This document shows, in pieces, positions 36,290 through 43,940 of a stretch of DNA of 64,000 nucleotides. Every line of letters starts with the position of its first letter. Position 1 is the first letter of the stretch. Position numbers and translations under genes: made by a program. Origin of the DNA: Agrobacterium tumefaciens (GTDB lineage: Bacteria > Pseudomonadota > Alphaproteobacteria > Rhizobiales > Rhizobiaceae); NCBI RefSeq assembly GCF_005221385.1, contig NZ_CP039903.1, positions 124,001 through 188,000 on the forward strand. Direction: 5' to 3'. A model generated the notes under the pieces. The model searched no databases. It was not told where the DNA came from and saw nothing but the letters and a program-made list of their open reading frames with translations.

Positions 36290-38224
36290 TTACTGGCCGG
36301 GGACATAGTAGGCGGCGCGCCAGTCGAGCGGGCCGCAACCGAAATCGAGGAAGCAACGGTATTCGACGCCGAGAATGTTCCAGCCGTCATTTGCGTTGAT
36401 CTGCGGGCCTTCGCGATCCTGCAAGTAACCATGCATGAATGCGGGGCGCTGTGCCGGATCGGCGAAGAGATACCAGCCGGTGCCTTCAAGGCGGTTCTCG
36501 ACCTCAAGGCGGAGCTTCCCGGCAAACGGGTTGGCGTCTCCGACCTTCGTTGCGGCGATCTGCGTAAGCGTCCGTTCTGCTTCCGTTTCAAGTTCAGGCC
36601 CGACAAGCAAGACAGCCGGCACGACGCCCGCCGTACCGGTCCCGTTGACGTTCTTGTGCAGGCGCATATGTTTCCGCGCCTCACCAAGCGTTTCCACGTT
36701 AAGGGCCTGACCAGCCGCGCCGATGTTGTTACGGTCGGCGTGGAAGAGCGGCTTGTTGTCCGAGAGAAGGACACCTGCCCGGTTATTGGCGAGAAGCAGA
36801 TTTGCGAAAAGATTGCCTTCCACGCTGGCCGCAGAGCGACCAAACTCGGAAAGGAAATCATCGAAAGCGCCGAGATCGTCATTCACCAATGCGTTGCGGC
36901 TGATGGAGAACATCTTGGCGTAGGTGTCGACAGTAAGGGTCTGGCTTTCCTCACCGATCGTACCGTACTTGATGGAGCCGGACTGCAACAGCTTTTCCAG
37001 TTCCGGCGCTTCCCCAGGACGAATAACGGTGTGCGGGCGGAAGTCACGCACGTTGCGCTTATTGGACAGCCCCTTCAACGGAGAGGCATATACTTCGTAG
37101 CGCTGCAACAGCGTGCGATTCCCTGCCGATTCCAGAAGCAAAGGGAAATCAGACGTGGTGTGCTGCCCACGCGACGAAAGGCCAGCGAGGCGGCGATTGT
37201 CGCCAATCAACACGTCACCCACGCTCTTGTCATCCATGCCGCGCGTGGATACGCCGCGCTGTTCAAGATAACGGCGCCCGATTTCGATGGTGGAACGGCC
37301 CACAAGGGGATTGTTCTTAATTTCGGCCTTTGCGCCAAGGCGCACAGCCAGCGCGTCCACGATAAGATTGTTGGGATCATCCCCGGAACGGCTGTTGCCG
37401 GTAAAGGGATCAAGACCAACATGGCTATCGGTGGGGGTTTCCTTATCGCGGTTGTACATAAGATCGAGATATGCTTCGCGGATGGAGTTCATCGAACCGC
37501 ACTTGCTGACAATCTCGTCAAACTCTTCGACCTTCACGCCCGAGCGGACAGCCGTATCGCGCATGCCGAACAAGCGCTGAGTGTCGGCAATCGAAAGACC
37601 GATGCGGCGGCGAACAGGCGTAATAACCGTGTCCTCGTCATGGCCGGTTTCGATCTCGTCTTCCAGAATGTCATCCGCCGGGTCGCGGCGGGTCGTCGTG
37701 GGCTTCCTAGCCATTTTCACATTTCCTCGAATTGTTGCGTTGGGATCGGCGGGAACGGAGACAAGGGAAATCTCTGTCGGCTCCCAGCGAGTTACGGTGA
37801 TGACCGGCACGCCATTGCGCCCGGTAGATTCTTCGGCTTCCAAGATGCCGTATCCGACGCTGGCACTATGAAGCATGCCGTCACGGACCAGCGCGAGAGC
37901 GGCATTGCCGTTGTCGTTGTCGGCGAAGAGCAACTTCATGTGAAGCTTGCGATCCTCGAAGCGGGTTTCGATAACCTGCCCCAAGATATCCTTCACGCTG
38001 GTGCTGCGGTGGCTGTCCAGCACGGGCAAGTTTTTCAGGCGGGTTGCCACGACCGCCTTGCGCGTGCAGAGCAAGATTTCGTTGCCGAAATACCGGCGAA
38101 CCGGCGTTTCCGTCGCCGCCACAACCCAAACCGTGCGTTCTTCCTCATTGAGCGTTTCCGACTGGAAACCCCAAGTGCGGCGAAGGCCGCTGTCAGCTTT
38201 GGCTTTGCGAAGGGCGATTGCCAT
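36290..38224 (-). CDS. Prohead protease / major capsid protein fusion
   Basis: A 644-residue capsid polyprotein. The N-terminal HK97-type prohead protease (about 15-190) keeps LPVLDSHRSTSVKDILGQV (His72) and MLHSASVGYGILEAEE (Ser122), then WEPTEISLVSVPADP. A basic linker follows at 196-205, then the major capsid part (about 230-644): RNVRDFRPHTVIRPGEAPEL, FSISRNALVNDDLGAFDDF, LFANLLLANN, and RLEVENRLEGTGWYLFADP. Such protease-capsid fusions exist in some phages. It makes particle formation possible, although no portal or terminase gene is nearby. The upstream regulator gene ends 2 bases before its ATG. Confidence 0.9.
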   Translation of the reverse strand: MAIALRKAKADSGLRRTWGFQSETLNEEERTVWVVAATETPVRRYFGNEILLCTRKAVVATRLKNLPVLDSHRSTSVKDILGQVIETRFEDRKLHMKLLFADNDNGNAALALVRDGMLHSASVGYGILEAEESTGRNGVPVITVTRWEPTEISLVSVPADPNATIRGNVKMARKPTTTRRDPADDILEDEIETGHDEDTVITPVRRRIGLSIADTQRLFGMRDTAVRSGVKVEEFDEIVSKCGSMNSIREAYLDLMYNRDKETPTDSHVGLDPFTGNSRSGDDPNNLIVDALAVRLGAKAEIKNNPLVGRSTIEIGRRYLEQRGVSTRGMDDKSVGDVLIGDNRRLAGLSSRGQHTTSDFPLLLESAGNRTLLQRYEVYASPLKGLSNKRNVRDFRPHTVIRPGEAPELEKLLQSGSIKYGTIGEESQTLTVDTYAKMFSISRNALVNDDLGAFDDFLSEFGRSAASVEGNLFANLLLANNRAGVLLSDNKPLFHADRNNIGAAGQALNVETLGEARKHMRLHKNVNGTGTAGVVPAVLLVGPELETEAERTLTQIAATKVGDANPFAGKLRLEVENRLEGTGWYLFADPAQRPAFMHGYLQDREGPQINANDGWNILGVEYRCFLDFGCGPLDWRAAYYVPGQ

Positions 38225-38226
38225 TC

Positions 38227-38754
38227 TTAGCCCTCGTCGCTGGCGCGCAGCGCCTTGATGACACGGCGCGCAACGGCGCTGATGTTGATGGAAAGGAGGG
38301 CTTCCGCCGGTTCCTGCGTCAGCGCGTCGGTGGCCTCGAATGCGGAAGCCGCGTTTGCCTTCCAGTCGGGCAGGCTCAAGTACACCAAGTTGCTCCAGCC
38401 GTCGCCGTTTTCGGACTCGCCGTTGCCATCAACAACACACATGATGCGGTCCGGCGTGTCGTCAGCATCGAAGAAGACGGCGGCGATTGCGTTCTTGATT
38501 TCGTCCGAGTTGTTGACGATCTGGAAGGCTTCTTCCTGATCGAACCCGAAGCGGGAGAGCGTGAACGCAACACCCATCATGCAGACCTCGCGGACATCGT
38601 AGCGACGGCGCGAGCGGGGATTGTCTTCGCCGCCTTCGACCACGTGGCCGTAATCGCAAACGCCGCGCTGACGCAACATGCGGAGCGTGACCGGAACCAC
38701 GCCGAGAGCCTGCGCGACAGCGCCGGAAGAGAAGATAGTTTTGAGCTTGTTCAT
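38227..38754 (-). CDS. MerR-like winged-helix regulator of the element
   Basis: A 175-residue protein. Residues 8-55 form a MerR-like helix-turn-helix (FSSGAVAQALGVVPVTLRMLRQRGV, then SRRRYDVREVCMMGVAFTLSRFGF). The rest has no recognised domain. The start at 38754 is chosen over the upstream frame because of AGAGGCG. It precedes the capsid gene by 2 bases in the same direction, so it may control capsid expression or be an assembly partner; that is an inference. Confidence 0.7.
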   Translation of the reverse strand: MNKLKTIFSSGAVAQALGVVPVTLRMLRQRGVCDYGHVVEGGEDNPRSRRRYDVREVCMMGVAFTLSRFGFDQEEAFQIVNNSDEIKNAIAAVFFDADDTPDRIMCVVDGNGESENGDGWSNLVYLSLPDWKANAASAFEATDALTQEPAEALLSINISAVARRVIKALRASDEG

Positions 38755-38830
38755 GAGTCGCCTCTTTTGGTTACAATGATGACCAGAATGCACGAACGGT
38801 GCAGGGAGTCAATTTAGTAACATTTGTGAC

Positions 38831-39457
38831 TCAAGGATATTTTTCACCAGAGAACGAGCGCAGCAGGTCCAGCGCGCAATCGGACGCGAGGTTACTCAAA
38901 TGGTCGTTGCTCTGGAACAGATTGGCCTTGCGGTGCACATCTTCAATCGAGTTGCAGGGGAAACCTGCCAGTTCAAGAAGTGCCTGCCGCTCGGCCAGTT
39001 CTTCCGGCGTGCCATCTGGAATTGCGCCACCCTTTTCGGTGGCCACCCATGCGGCATGGGCCGTCATCCACGTTTCAATCGCGGTCTCAAGGCCGGAGAG
39101 TTTCGGGGCGGAAACGGGAACGCCGCTGCGCATTTCACGAACGACATCCATCAACTGGTCGGAAAGCTCGGTTGCGCGTTCGTCCGCCTCGCGGGCGCGC
39201 CTGACCGCATCAACAACTTGATAATCAATGTGTCGGCGCTCAGTCTCTCCGATGTAATAGAAAAGCTCAGCCCATTCTTCTTTGACGATTTCGTTTGCTT
39301 TCGTGCCGCTCAGCAAGCCCTGAAAGGCATCACAGGCGATCTCGGCGGCAGTATGCGCGTCGTGCGTGTCGCCGGTCAGCATGTCGAATTCTTTGGCGAT
39401 ACGGAAAAGGCGTTCGATAGCGCTTGCGCTATCCGCGGTTTTTGTATTATGTTTCAT
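38831..39457 (-). CDS. Element hypothetical protein, 208 aa
   Basis: A soluble, acidic, largely helical protein (AIERLFRIAKEFDMLTGDTHDAHTAAEIACDAF; DYQVVDAVRRAREADERATELSDQLMDVV). A strong ribosome site AGGAAAGG precedes ATG 39457. It is the first gene after the hairpin 39487-39531 and is followed by the regulator and capsid genes in the same direction. I do not recognise a family. Confidence 0.7.
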   Translation of the reverse strand: MKHNTKTADSASAIERLFRIAKEFDMLTGDTHDAHTAAEIACDAFQGLLSGTKANEIVKEEWAELFYYIGETERRHIDYQVVDAVRRAREADERATELSDQLMDVVREMRSGVPVSAPKLSGLETAIETWMTAHAAWVATEKGGAIPDGTPEELAERQALLELAGFPCNSIEDVHRKANLFQSNDHLSNLASDCALDLLRSFSGEKYP

Positions 39458-39486
39458 TTGCTTAATGCACCTTTCCTAGAAGGTTG

Positions 39487-39531
39487 AAAAGCCGATGCAC
39501 GAGTTCCTAGGCTCGGTGTGCATCGGCTTTT
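39487..39531 (-). terminator. Strong hairpin between Arc-like gene and capsid operon
   Basis: A perfect 14-bp stem, AAAAGCCGATGCAC (39487-39500) with GTGCATCGGCTTTT (39518-39531), loop 17 bases. On the minus strand the stem ends in GGCTTTT, a short U-tract. It overlaps the stop of the leftward Arc gene (39507-39509) and would terminate or attenuate transcription before the 208-aa gene. Confidence 0.75.
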
Positions 39532-39680
39532 TGCGTTTCAGACGTCTTGCTGGCGTAGATGCTCTCCAATGCGACAACTATTTCTGCGTTCATAGAACGT
39601 CGATTCATCACCGCAGCGGCTTTAATTTTCTCTTTGATCTCACTCGGTAGGCGTACCCCGAGCGGGGGAATCACACTCAT
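39507..39680 (-). CDS. Arc-type ribbon-helix-helix DNA-binding protein (short)
   Basis: A 57-residue protein, too short to stand out as an open frame: MSVIPPLGVRLPSEIKEKI, then AAAVMNRRSMNAEIVVALESIY. The beta strand (PPLGVRLP) plus R-R-S-M-N-A-E-I-V helix pattern is that of Arc/Mnt repressors. It is divergent from the longer Arc-type gene at 39769, with 88 bases of repeat-containing operator DNA between them. The stop is inside the hairpin 39487-39531. Probable role: one arm of a regulatory switch. Confidence 0.8.
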   Translation of the reverse strand: MSVIPPLGVRLPSEIKEKIKAAAVMNRRSMNAEIVVALESIYASKTSETQKADAHRA

Positions 39681-39697
39681 TCTTCACACCTTCAATG

Positions 39698-39758
39698 TGA
39701 CTACACTGTGAAATGACTACACACTGTAGTTATTGCGGTCAATGGAAAAATGACTACA
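39698..39758. promoter_or_regulatory. Operator-like repeats between divergent Arc-type genes
   Basis: TGACTACA occurs three times in one orientation (39698-39705, 39714-39721, 39751-39758). The second copy is part of a palindrome, ACTACA-CAC-TGTAGT (39716-39730). The repeats lie in the short intergenic shared by the two ribbon-helix-helix genes and are probably the binding sites of one or both. Confidence 0.7.
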
Positions 39759-39768
39759 ACGTGAAGCC

Positions 39769-40170
39769 ATGAGCACAAAGAAGCCTGTCGATGAGAAAAT
39801 CTCGAATATTCCGCCCTTCGGGCTGCGGATGCTTCCTGATTTGAAAGAGAGAATTGCGCAGGCCGCCGAAAAAAGCGGGCGTTCTATGAATGCTGAAATC
39901 GTCTCGCGGCTGGAATTCACACTCGATTCCCATGTCGCGGACGAAAAAGAACTACGTTCGGTGGTCGATCAGGTGGAAGAGTACAAGCGCCTGTTGATTG
40001 AGAAGATCAATAACCAGAAGGGACAGACGGCACTCTTCAAATCGGTGTGCCACCATATCTTGAGTTACGGTGACGATATTCCGTCTGAGCTTACCAAATT
40101 CGCGGAAGAGATGCTTTCCATCTACAGCGTAGAAGCCAGCGATATCGCGACGGATGTGGAAAAGCGCTGA
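39769..40170 (+). CDS. Arc-type ribbon-helix-helix DNA-binding protein (long)
   Basis: A 133-residue protein. The N-terminal Arc/Mnt domain is at about 10-52 (NIPPFGLRMLPDLKERIAQAAEKSGRSMNAEIVSRLEFTL), similar in layout to the divergent 57-residue protein. Residues 55-78 form a coiled coil, and the C-terminus is helical (FAEEMLSIYSVEASDI), probably for oligomer formation. The stop is 1 base before the stem-loop array. It may repress the divergent promoter, in the manner of Arc/Mnt in phage P22; targets are inferred. Confidence 0.85.
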   Translation: MSTKKPVDEKISNIPPFGLRMLPDLKERIAQAAEKSGRSMNAEIVSRLEFTLDSHVADEKELRSVVDQVEEYKRLLIEKINNQKGQTALFKSVCHHILSYGDDIPSELTKFAEEMLSIYSVEASDIATDVEKR

Positions 40171-40171
40171 A

Positions 40172-40376
40172 ACCCGTTTCCGAATGAAACGGGTAAAACC
40201 CCTTTCCATCGGAAAGGAGTAAACCACTTCCGCTTGGAGTGGTTTCGGCAAAAACCTTTCCGACTGAAAGGATTTCTCAAAACCGTTTCTAAACGAAACG
40301 GTATCAAAAAGATTTCCGGCGGAAATATTTAAACGTTTCCATCGCGAACGTTTTTAATGTTTCATCTGGAAACATT
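40172..40376 (+). repeat. Array of eight tandem stem-loops with variable stems
   Basis: Stem arms: 1, 40172-40180/40186-40194; 2, 40201-40206/40212-40217; 3, 40221-40230/40236-40245 (one G-U pair); 4, 40255-40260/40266-40271; 5, 40282-40289/40295-40302; 6, 40312-40316/40322-40326; 7, 40331-40339/40346-40353 (one bulge); 8, 40356-40363/40369-40376. Units 1, 2, 4, 5, 6 and 8 have an exact TTTC-N5-GAAA core; unit 3 also has a 5-base loop. The base pairs outside the core differ from unit to unit yet remain complementary. Loop centres are 23-30 bases apart. Spacers are A-rich. No coding frame explains it. Confidence 0.9.
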
Positions 40377-40400
40377 TGAAACGGCTGCGGAGGAAACGCG

Positions 40401-40658
40401 ATGTACAGTGTTTTTGATTCATTTCTTGCGACTGACACGTGGTCCAAAAACCATCCAAACGACGAACAACGCTTCTATTTATGTCTTCAGAAAGTCGTTC
40501 GAGAGGATGATTTCAATGCCGACAACATGGGAGAGTATTTTCGCCAGTTGAAGAAAATCTCACGTGACGATGAGGATCAATATTTCAGTGACTCCATAGA
40601 TGAACTCGTTGCGAAAGCTTGGGCGGTGAGAGACTACCTTAAAGTGACCGGTGAGTAA
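40401..40658 (+). CDS. Unknown small protein after the stem-loop array
   Basis: An 85-residue soluble protein (MYSVFDSFLATDTWSKNHPN, then FYLCLQKVVREDDFNADNMGEYFRQL, and DELVAKAWAVRDYLKVTGE). An excellent ribosome site GGAGGAAA (40388-40395) stands before the ATG. It follows the array by 24 bases and precedes the membrane-protein gene by 9 bases, so the two form an operon. I do not recognise a family. Codon use is A/T-richer than the chromosome. Confidence 0.75.
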   Translation: MYSVFDSFLATDTWSKNHPNDEQRFYLCLQKVVREDDFNADNMGEYFRQLKKISRDDEDQYFSDSIDELVAKAWAVRDYLKVTGE

Positions 40659-40667
40659 CGGAGCGAC

Positions 40668-41249
40668 ATGACCAAAGATTTTATCGTCAGTCTGATTTCT
40701 TCTCAGTTTTTTCAGGCAATTGTCATTGCCATTCTGACCATATGGCTCACGCAGGTCGTGGCGGCACGTGGGAAACTGATGTGGTCGGTAAGGCACGCCC
40801 ACTGGTATCGACTGCCTAGCGCGAACCAAGACGGGACTGAACTCAATATCGTCACGCAGGAATTATGGTTTAATAACGCAGGTCGTGCGGCTGTTGAAGA
40901 CATTGAGATTGTGTTGAACTGGACGCCCCAACATTATGAACTTTGGACACCAAGGGAGTTTTCTCAAAACGTGCTCCCTGACGGTCGTTTGATCATCAAG
41001 GTTCCTTTTTTGTCGGCGAGCGACTGGTTTTCAATTTCGATTCTCGATGTCAAACGGCTTCCAGAAATCGTAAACGTCCGAAGCAAGAATAGTAAAACCC
41101 GCCTTATAGCGATGGAGCCCACACGGAAATTTCCAGATTACGCCTTGTGGATGTTTGCTGTCGTTTTGATAATGGGGTTGGCAACGATTATTTACTTCCT
41201 GATCTCTTTCGGAAAAATTCTTTTTGAATTGAGTGGCGCGCTGCAGTGA
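40668..41249 (+). CDS. Unknown membrane protein with TM segments at both ends
   Basis: A 193-residue protein. An N-terminal membrane segment is at about 12-32 (FFQAIVIAILTIWLTQVVAA), a central beta-rich domain at 35-150 (ELNIVTQELWFNNAGRAAVEDIEIVLNW), and a C-terminal membrane segment at about 160-185 (LWMFAVVLIMGLATIIYFLI). GGAG precedes the ATG. It is the second gene after the stem-loop array and ends at a hairpin. No family recognised. As a membrane protein of a temperate element it could be an exclusion or defence gene; this is speculation. Confidence 0.78.
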   Translation: MTKDFIVSLISSQFFQAIVIAILTIWLTQVVAARGKLMWSVRHAHWYRLPSANQDGTELNIVTQELWFNNAGRAAVEDIEIVLNWTPQHYELWTPREFSQNVLPDGRLIIKVPFLSASDWFSISILDVKRLPEIVNVRSKNSKTRLIAMEPTRKFPDYALWMFAVVLIMGLATIIYFLISFGKILFELSGALQ

Positions 41250-41273
41250 AAGCGTTCCGGTTTTGAACGCTTT
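41249..41273 (+). terminator. Hairpin after the two-gene cargo unit
   Basis: A 9-bp stem AAAGCGTTC/GAACGCTTT with loop CGGTTTT directly at the stop codon of the membrane-protein gene, ending in TTTT. A probable terminator; its GTTC/GAAC inner pairs echo the upstream array. Confidence 0.7.
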
Positions 41274-41681
41274 TAAAGTAATGCTTTTTAGCCCCTGCGA
41301 TATTCGAAACTTATGCAAAAGCGCGAACAAAAAAGAACAAACAGGCATATTTTCGCGAAAATCCGCGAAAACACCTAATCGGTTGTGGATAGTTACCTGC
41401 TCATAGTGCCAGAGAGACCGATTCACACACATAATGCGCATGTGCCGGAAAGCAGAGGCGTTTAGAACCGCTACCAATCTGCTTCCCGGCTACTGGCGAC
41501 CCCGGAGAGGGAGGGCGGGTGCAACCGTTCCTCCCTCACGCATTTAGGGTGCTTCATTGTTTCCCAATATCAGTCAACTTCAAACCCCCATACAAAACTT
41601 TTGCAGGGTTTTTTCCGTTTTAGAATTCAAGTCGCCAACTTGGCGACTTGAAATTGGCTTCGCAAAGTTGGGGAAACGAGA
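41274..41681. other. Non-coding region of the element with possible origin features
   Basis: 408 bases without a supported gene, between the cargo unit and the convergent tape-measure gene. Contents: TTTTCGCGAAAA palindrome and a second CCGCGAAAA near 41350-41370; TGTGGATAG at 41384-41392, one mismatch from a DnaA box; a G/A-rich stretch at 41500-41520; and the palindrome at 41626-41652. It could hold a replication origin or late regulatory signals, but none is proven. Confidence 0.4.
41626..41652. terminator. 27-bp perfect palindrome before the tape-measure stop
   Basis: Arms TTCAAGTCGCCAA (41626-41638) and TTGGCGACTTGAA (41640-41652) around a single base. It lies 29 bases beyond the tape-measure stop on the minus strand. 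It could be a terminator for the leftward transcript or a protein-binding palindrome; the U-tract is weak on both strands. Confidence 0.5.
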
Positions 41682-43925
41682 TCAATCCGAAAGCAGCGCT
41701 TCCATCTTGGCCGAAACCTCACCATTCAGATAATCAACCGCCGCTTTTGCCGCCGCGTTGGGGTCCGTCACGCCGGAAATATTGTTATTGACGTAGAACG
41801 TCACATTCGGCGGCTGCTGGTTTGTCACGCGAACATCCTGCGTACCATTCGGCGTATTCATTCTGTCGATAGACGATGAATCAATGCGCAAAGGGCGGTC
41901 GGGGATCTCGATGCTCGAATGCTTCCGAAAGCTGAAACCATCATTCGCTGCATCGCCTAGCCACGTCTTGCGGTTCGTCATCGTATCCCACCAGCCGGAG
42001 AAGGATTCCCCGATGCCCGGCGGCTCCCGATAGTTTTGACCGTAGACGCCTTGGAAACCTTGGCGGATACCGTATTCGCCTGCCAGCCCGAGCAACGCGG
42101 GAACGCCACCTTTCATGATGCCGCTACCCCAACCTTTTGCGGCTGATTGAAGCTCAGTCAGGATCGACGGCGGCACAGTGGGCTTGTACGGCGAACCAAG
42201 ACCGGAAACGCCCGAGCTTTTTACCAATGCCCCGTCAGGCAACAGGCTTTTCGGCGGTACAGTTCCCCACGGGCCGGACGTGCCGGGCCTGCCACCGGGA
42301 ATACGCGACGGGCGCGACGATCCCGGCGAGGTCGTTTTTGTTTCCGGTACGCCCGGCAGGATAGGCGGTTTATTGCCGGGGAAGATCGAGGCGATGGAGC
42401 CGACCGTTTTGAGCACGGAAAGAATGGTGCTTGCGCCGGAAAGGAGGAAGAGAGCTTTAGCCAGCTTTCTGACCGAACCCGCCAACAGCCCGATACCCGT
42501 TCCCCACGCGAAAATCTGGAAGCCGTAGCCGGACATATCCGCGAAAAACTTGGTGATAGGGTTTTCTTTGATGGCGTCGTTCAACTCGCGAATGGATTTG
42601 CCCCATTCCTTCGCCTCTACGAAAACACGCCCGAGTTTGTCGGCGGCGTTCGGATCGACGGCCCCAAAGAGATTGTCGCCGATGTCATTCATCAGTTCGC
42701 GCATCCCGCCGGTATAACCGAAGCCCTGCGCAAAGCCTTTAACGCTGGTCGTCACCTCATCGAGAATGCTGACACGATTGCCAAGCGTGTCCAGGACATC
42801 GCTGATCCCCTTCGCGCCCTCGCGGATCGTCGGCAACATGTTGTCACCCATTTCCGCAAAGACGTTCGAAGCCTTGTTGCCGAGTAGTTCCAGCACATTC
42901 TGCGTGGTGTTTGCGCGCTGGATGTACTCATTGAACGCCGAACCCGCGTATTTCGTGCGGTCGGCCACGCTCCCAAGCGCCTGATCCAGCAACTGGATGT
43001 TGCCCACCAGTGGCATGAAGGCGCTGGCCTCGTCACCGAAGAATTCGGAAAGGAGGCCCGTTTGTTGGTGCTTCGGCGCTTTTGCAATCGCGGTCAGCAC
43101 CTTGCGCATGGTCCCTTTCGCGTCTTTCTGCATATCCTTGGCGATGGACGGCAGATGCAGCCCGAGTGCCTTGGCGGCGTCCCGCTGCGATTTTTTGGCG
43201 AAGTCACCACGGGTCAGCGCGCGCATGACGTTTTTCATCGCCGTTCCCGCCGTGCTGGCATCCGATCCGGCGGCAATCATGGCGCTACCCATCGCCGCCA
43301 AATCCTCTTTGACGAAACCGCTCATTTCACCCATGGAGCCGACGCGCAACATGAACTCGGTAACGTCCTTCGCCTTCGAAGCCATGTTGTTCGAAAGGTG
43401 GTTGATCGCATCGGCCATGTCACCGGTTTCGGCCACGGTCAGGCCCAATTGCGTTTTCAGCTTGGCGAGGCTTTCGCCCGCTTCCGCCGCGCCGAGGTCA
43501 AATGCGATTCCAACGCGTGCGGCCATTTCAGCGAAATTCTTGAGATCGGCCGTTGCGATTCCACTCTCACCCGCCGCAGCGAAGAGAGCGGCAATGTCGT
43601 TTGCGGCAAGCGGGATTTCGCCGGACATTTCCCGGATGCTGCGCCGCATGTTTTCAAACTGTTCTTCGTTGGCTTCGACAACCTTTTTCACGTCTGCAAA
43701 GGCAGACTCGAAGCTCATGGCCGCGCCTGCTGTGGCCTTGAAGCCCTCAGAGACGCCGAAATAGCCAGCGCCGAGCGCCGCAACCTGTCCGATCAGACCA
43801 CGCATCGGCGCAAAGGAGGAAACGGCCTCGGCCCGCAGGTTATTCAGCGCCCGACCGATATGCCTTGCAGGGCCGGTTGCATCGTCAATCAGCGAAATTC
43901 GTAAGCTGCTTTGTTGAGTACCCAT
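41682..43925 (-). CDS. Phage tail tape measure protein (TP901 family)
   Basis: A 747-residue protein. Residues about 60-330 match the TP901 tape-measure core: GYFGVSEGFKATAGAAMSFESAFADVKKVVEA, SGEIPLAANDIAALFAAAGESGI, LGLTVAETGDMADAINHLSNNM, LAAMGSAMIAAGSDASTAGTAMKNVM. Hydrophobic segments follow in the middle, then a Gly/Pro-rich stretch (about 510-580). Tape measures set tail length in tailed phages. No tail-tube, sheath or baseplate gene is in the element, so it may modify or hijack the tail of a helper phage; that is an inference. A small possible gene lies just upstream. Confidence 0.9.
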   Translation of the reverse strand: MGTQQSSLRISLIDDATGPARHIGRALNNLRAEAVSSFAPMRGLIGQVAALGAGYFGVSEGFKATAGAAMSFESAFADVKKVVEANEEQFENMRRSIREMSGEIPLAANDIAALFAAAGESGIATADLKNFAEMAARVGIAFDLGAAEAGESLAKLKTQLGLTVAETGDMADAINHLSNNMASKAKDVTEFMLRVGSMGEMSGFVKEDLAAMGSAMIAAGSDASTAGTAMKNVMRALTRGDFAKKSQRDAAKALGLHLPSIAKDMQKDAKGTMRKVLTAIAKAPKHQQTGLLSEFFGDEASAFMPLVGNIQLLDQALGSVADRTKYAGSAFNEYIQRANTTQNVLELLGNKASNVFAEMGDNMLPTIREGAKGISDVLDTLGNRVSILDEVTTSVKGFAQGFGYTGGMRELMNDIGDNLFGAVDPNAADKLGRVFVEAKEWGKSIRELNDAIKENPITKFFADMSGYGFQIFAWGTGIGLLAGSVRKLAKALFLLSGASTILSVLKTVGSIASIFPGNKPPILPGVPETKTTSPGSSRPSRIPGGRPGTSGPWGTVPPKSLLPDGALVKSSGVSGLGSPYKPTVPPSILTELQSAAKGWGSGIMKGGVPALLGLAGEYGIRQGFQGVYGQNYREPPGIGESFSGWWDTMTNRKTWLGDAANDGFSFRKHSSIEIPDRPLRIDSSSIDRMNTPNGTQDVRVTNQQPPNVTFYVNNNISGVTDPNAAAKAAVDYLNGEVSAKMEALLSD

Positions 43926-43940
43926 CGTTAGAATTTTCTC

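Noticed and set aside
36266..38230. 654-codon frame opposite the capsid fusion
   Set aside because: The minus strand carries protease and capsid motifs; the plus frame has none and no ribosome site.
40122..40307. 61-codon minus-strand frame over the hairpins
   Set aside because: Its repetitive peptide arises from the stem sequences and it crosses the end of the Arc gene; no ribosome site.
40172..40376. CRISPR array
   Set aside because: Units are not identical repeats with unique spacers; stems vary and spacers are 3-10 bases. No cas genes.
40172..40376. Type III toxin-antitoxin repeat RNA
   Set aside because: ToxI-type arrays have near-identical repeats and a terminator before the toxin; here units vary and no terminator separates the array from the next gene. 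Kept only as a loose analogy.
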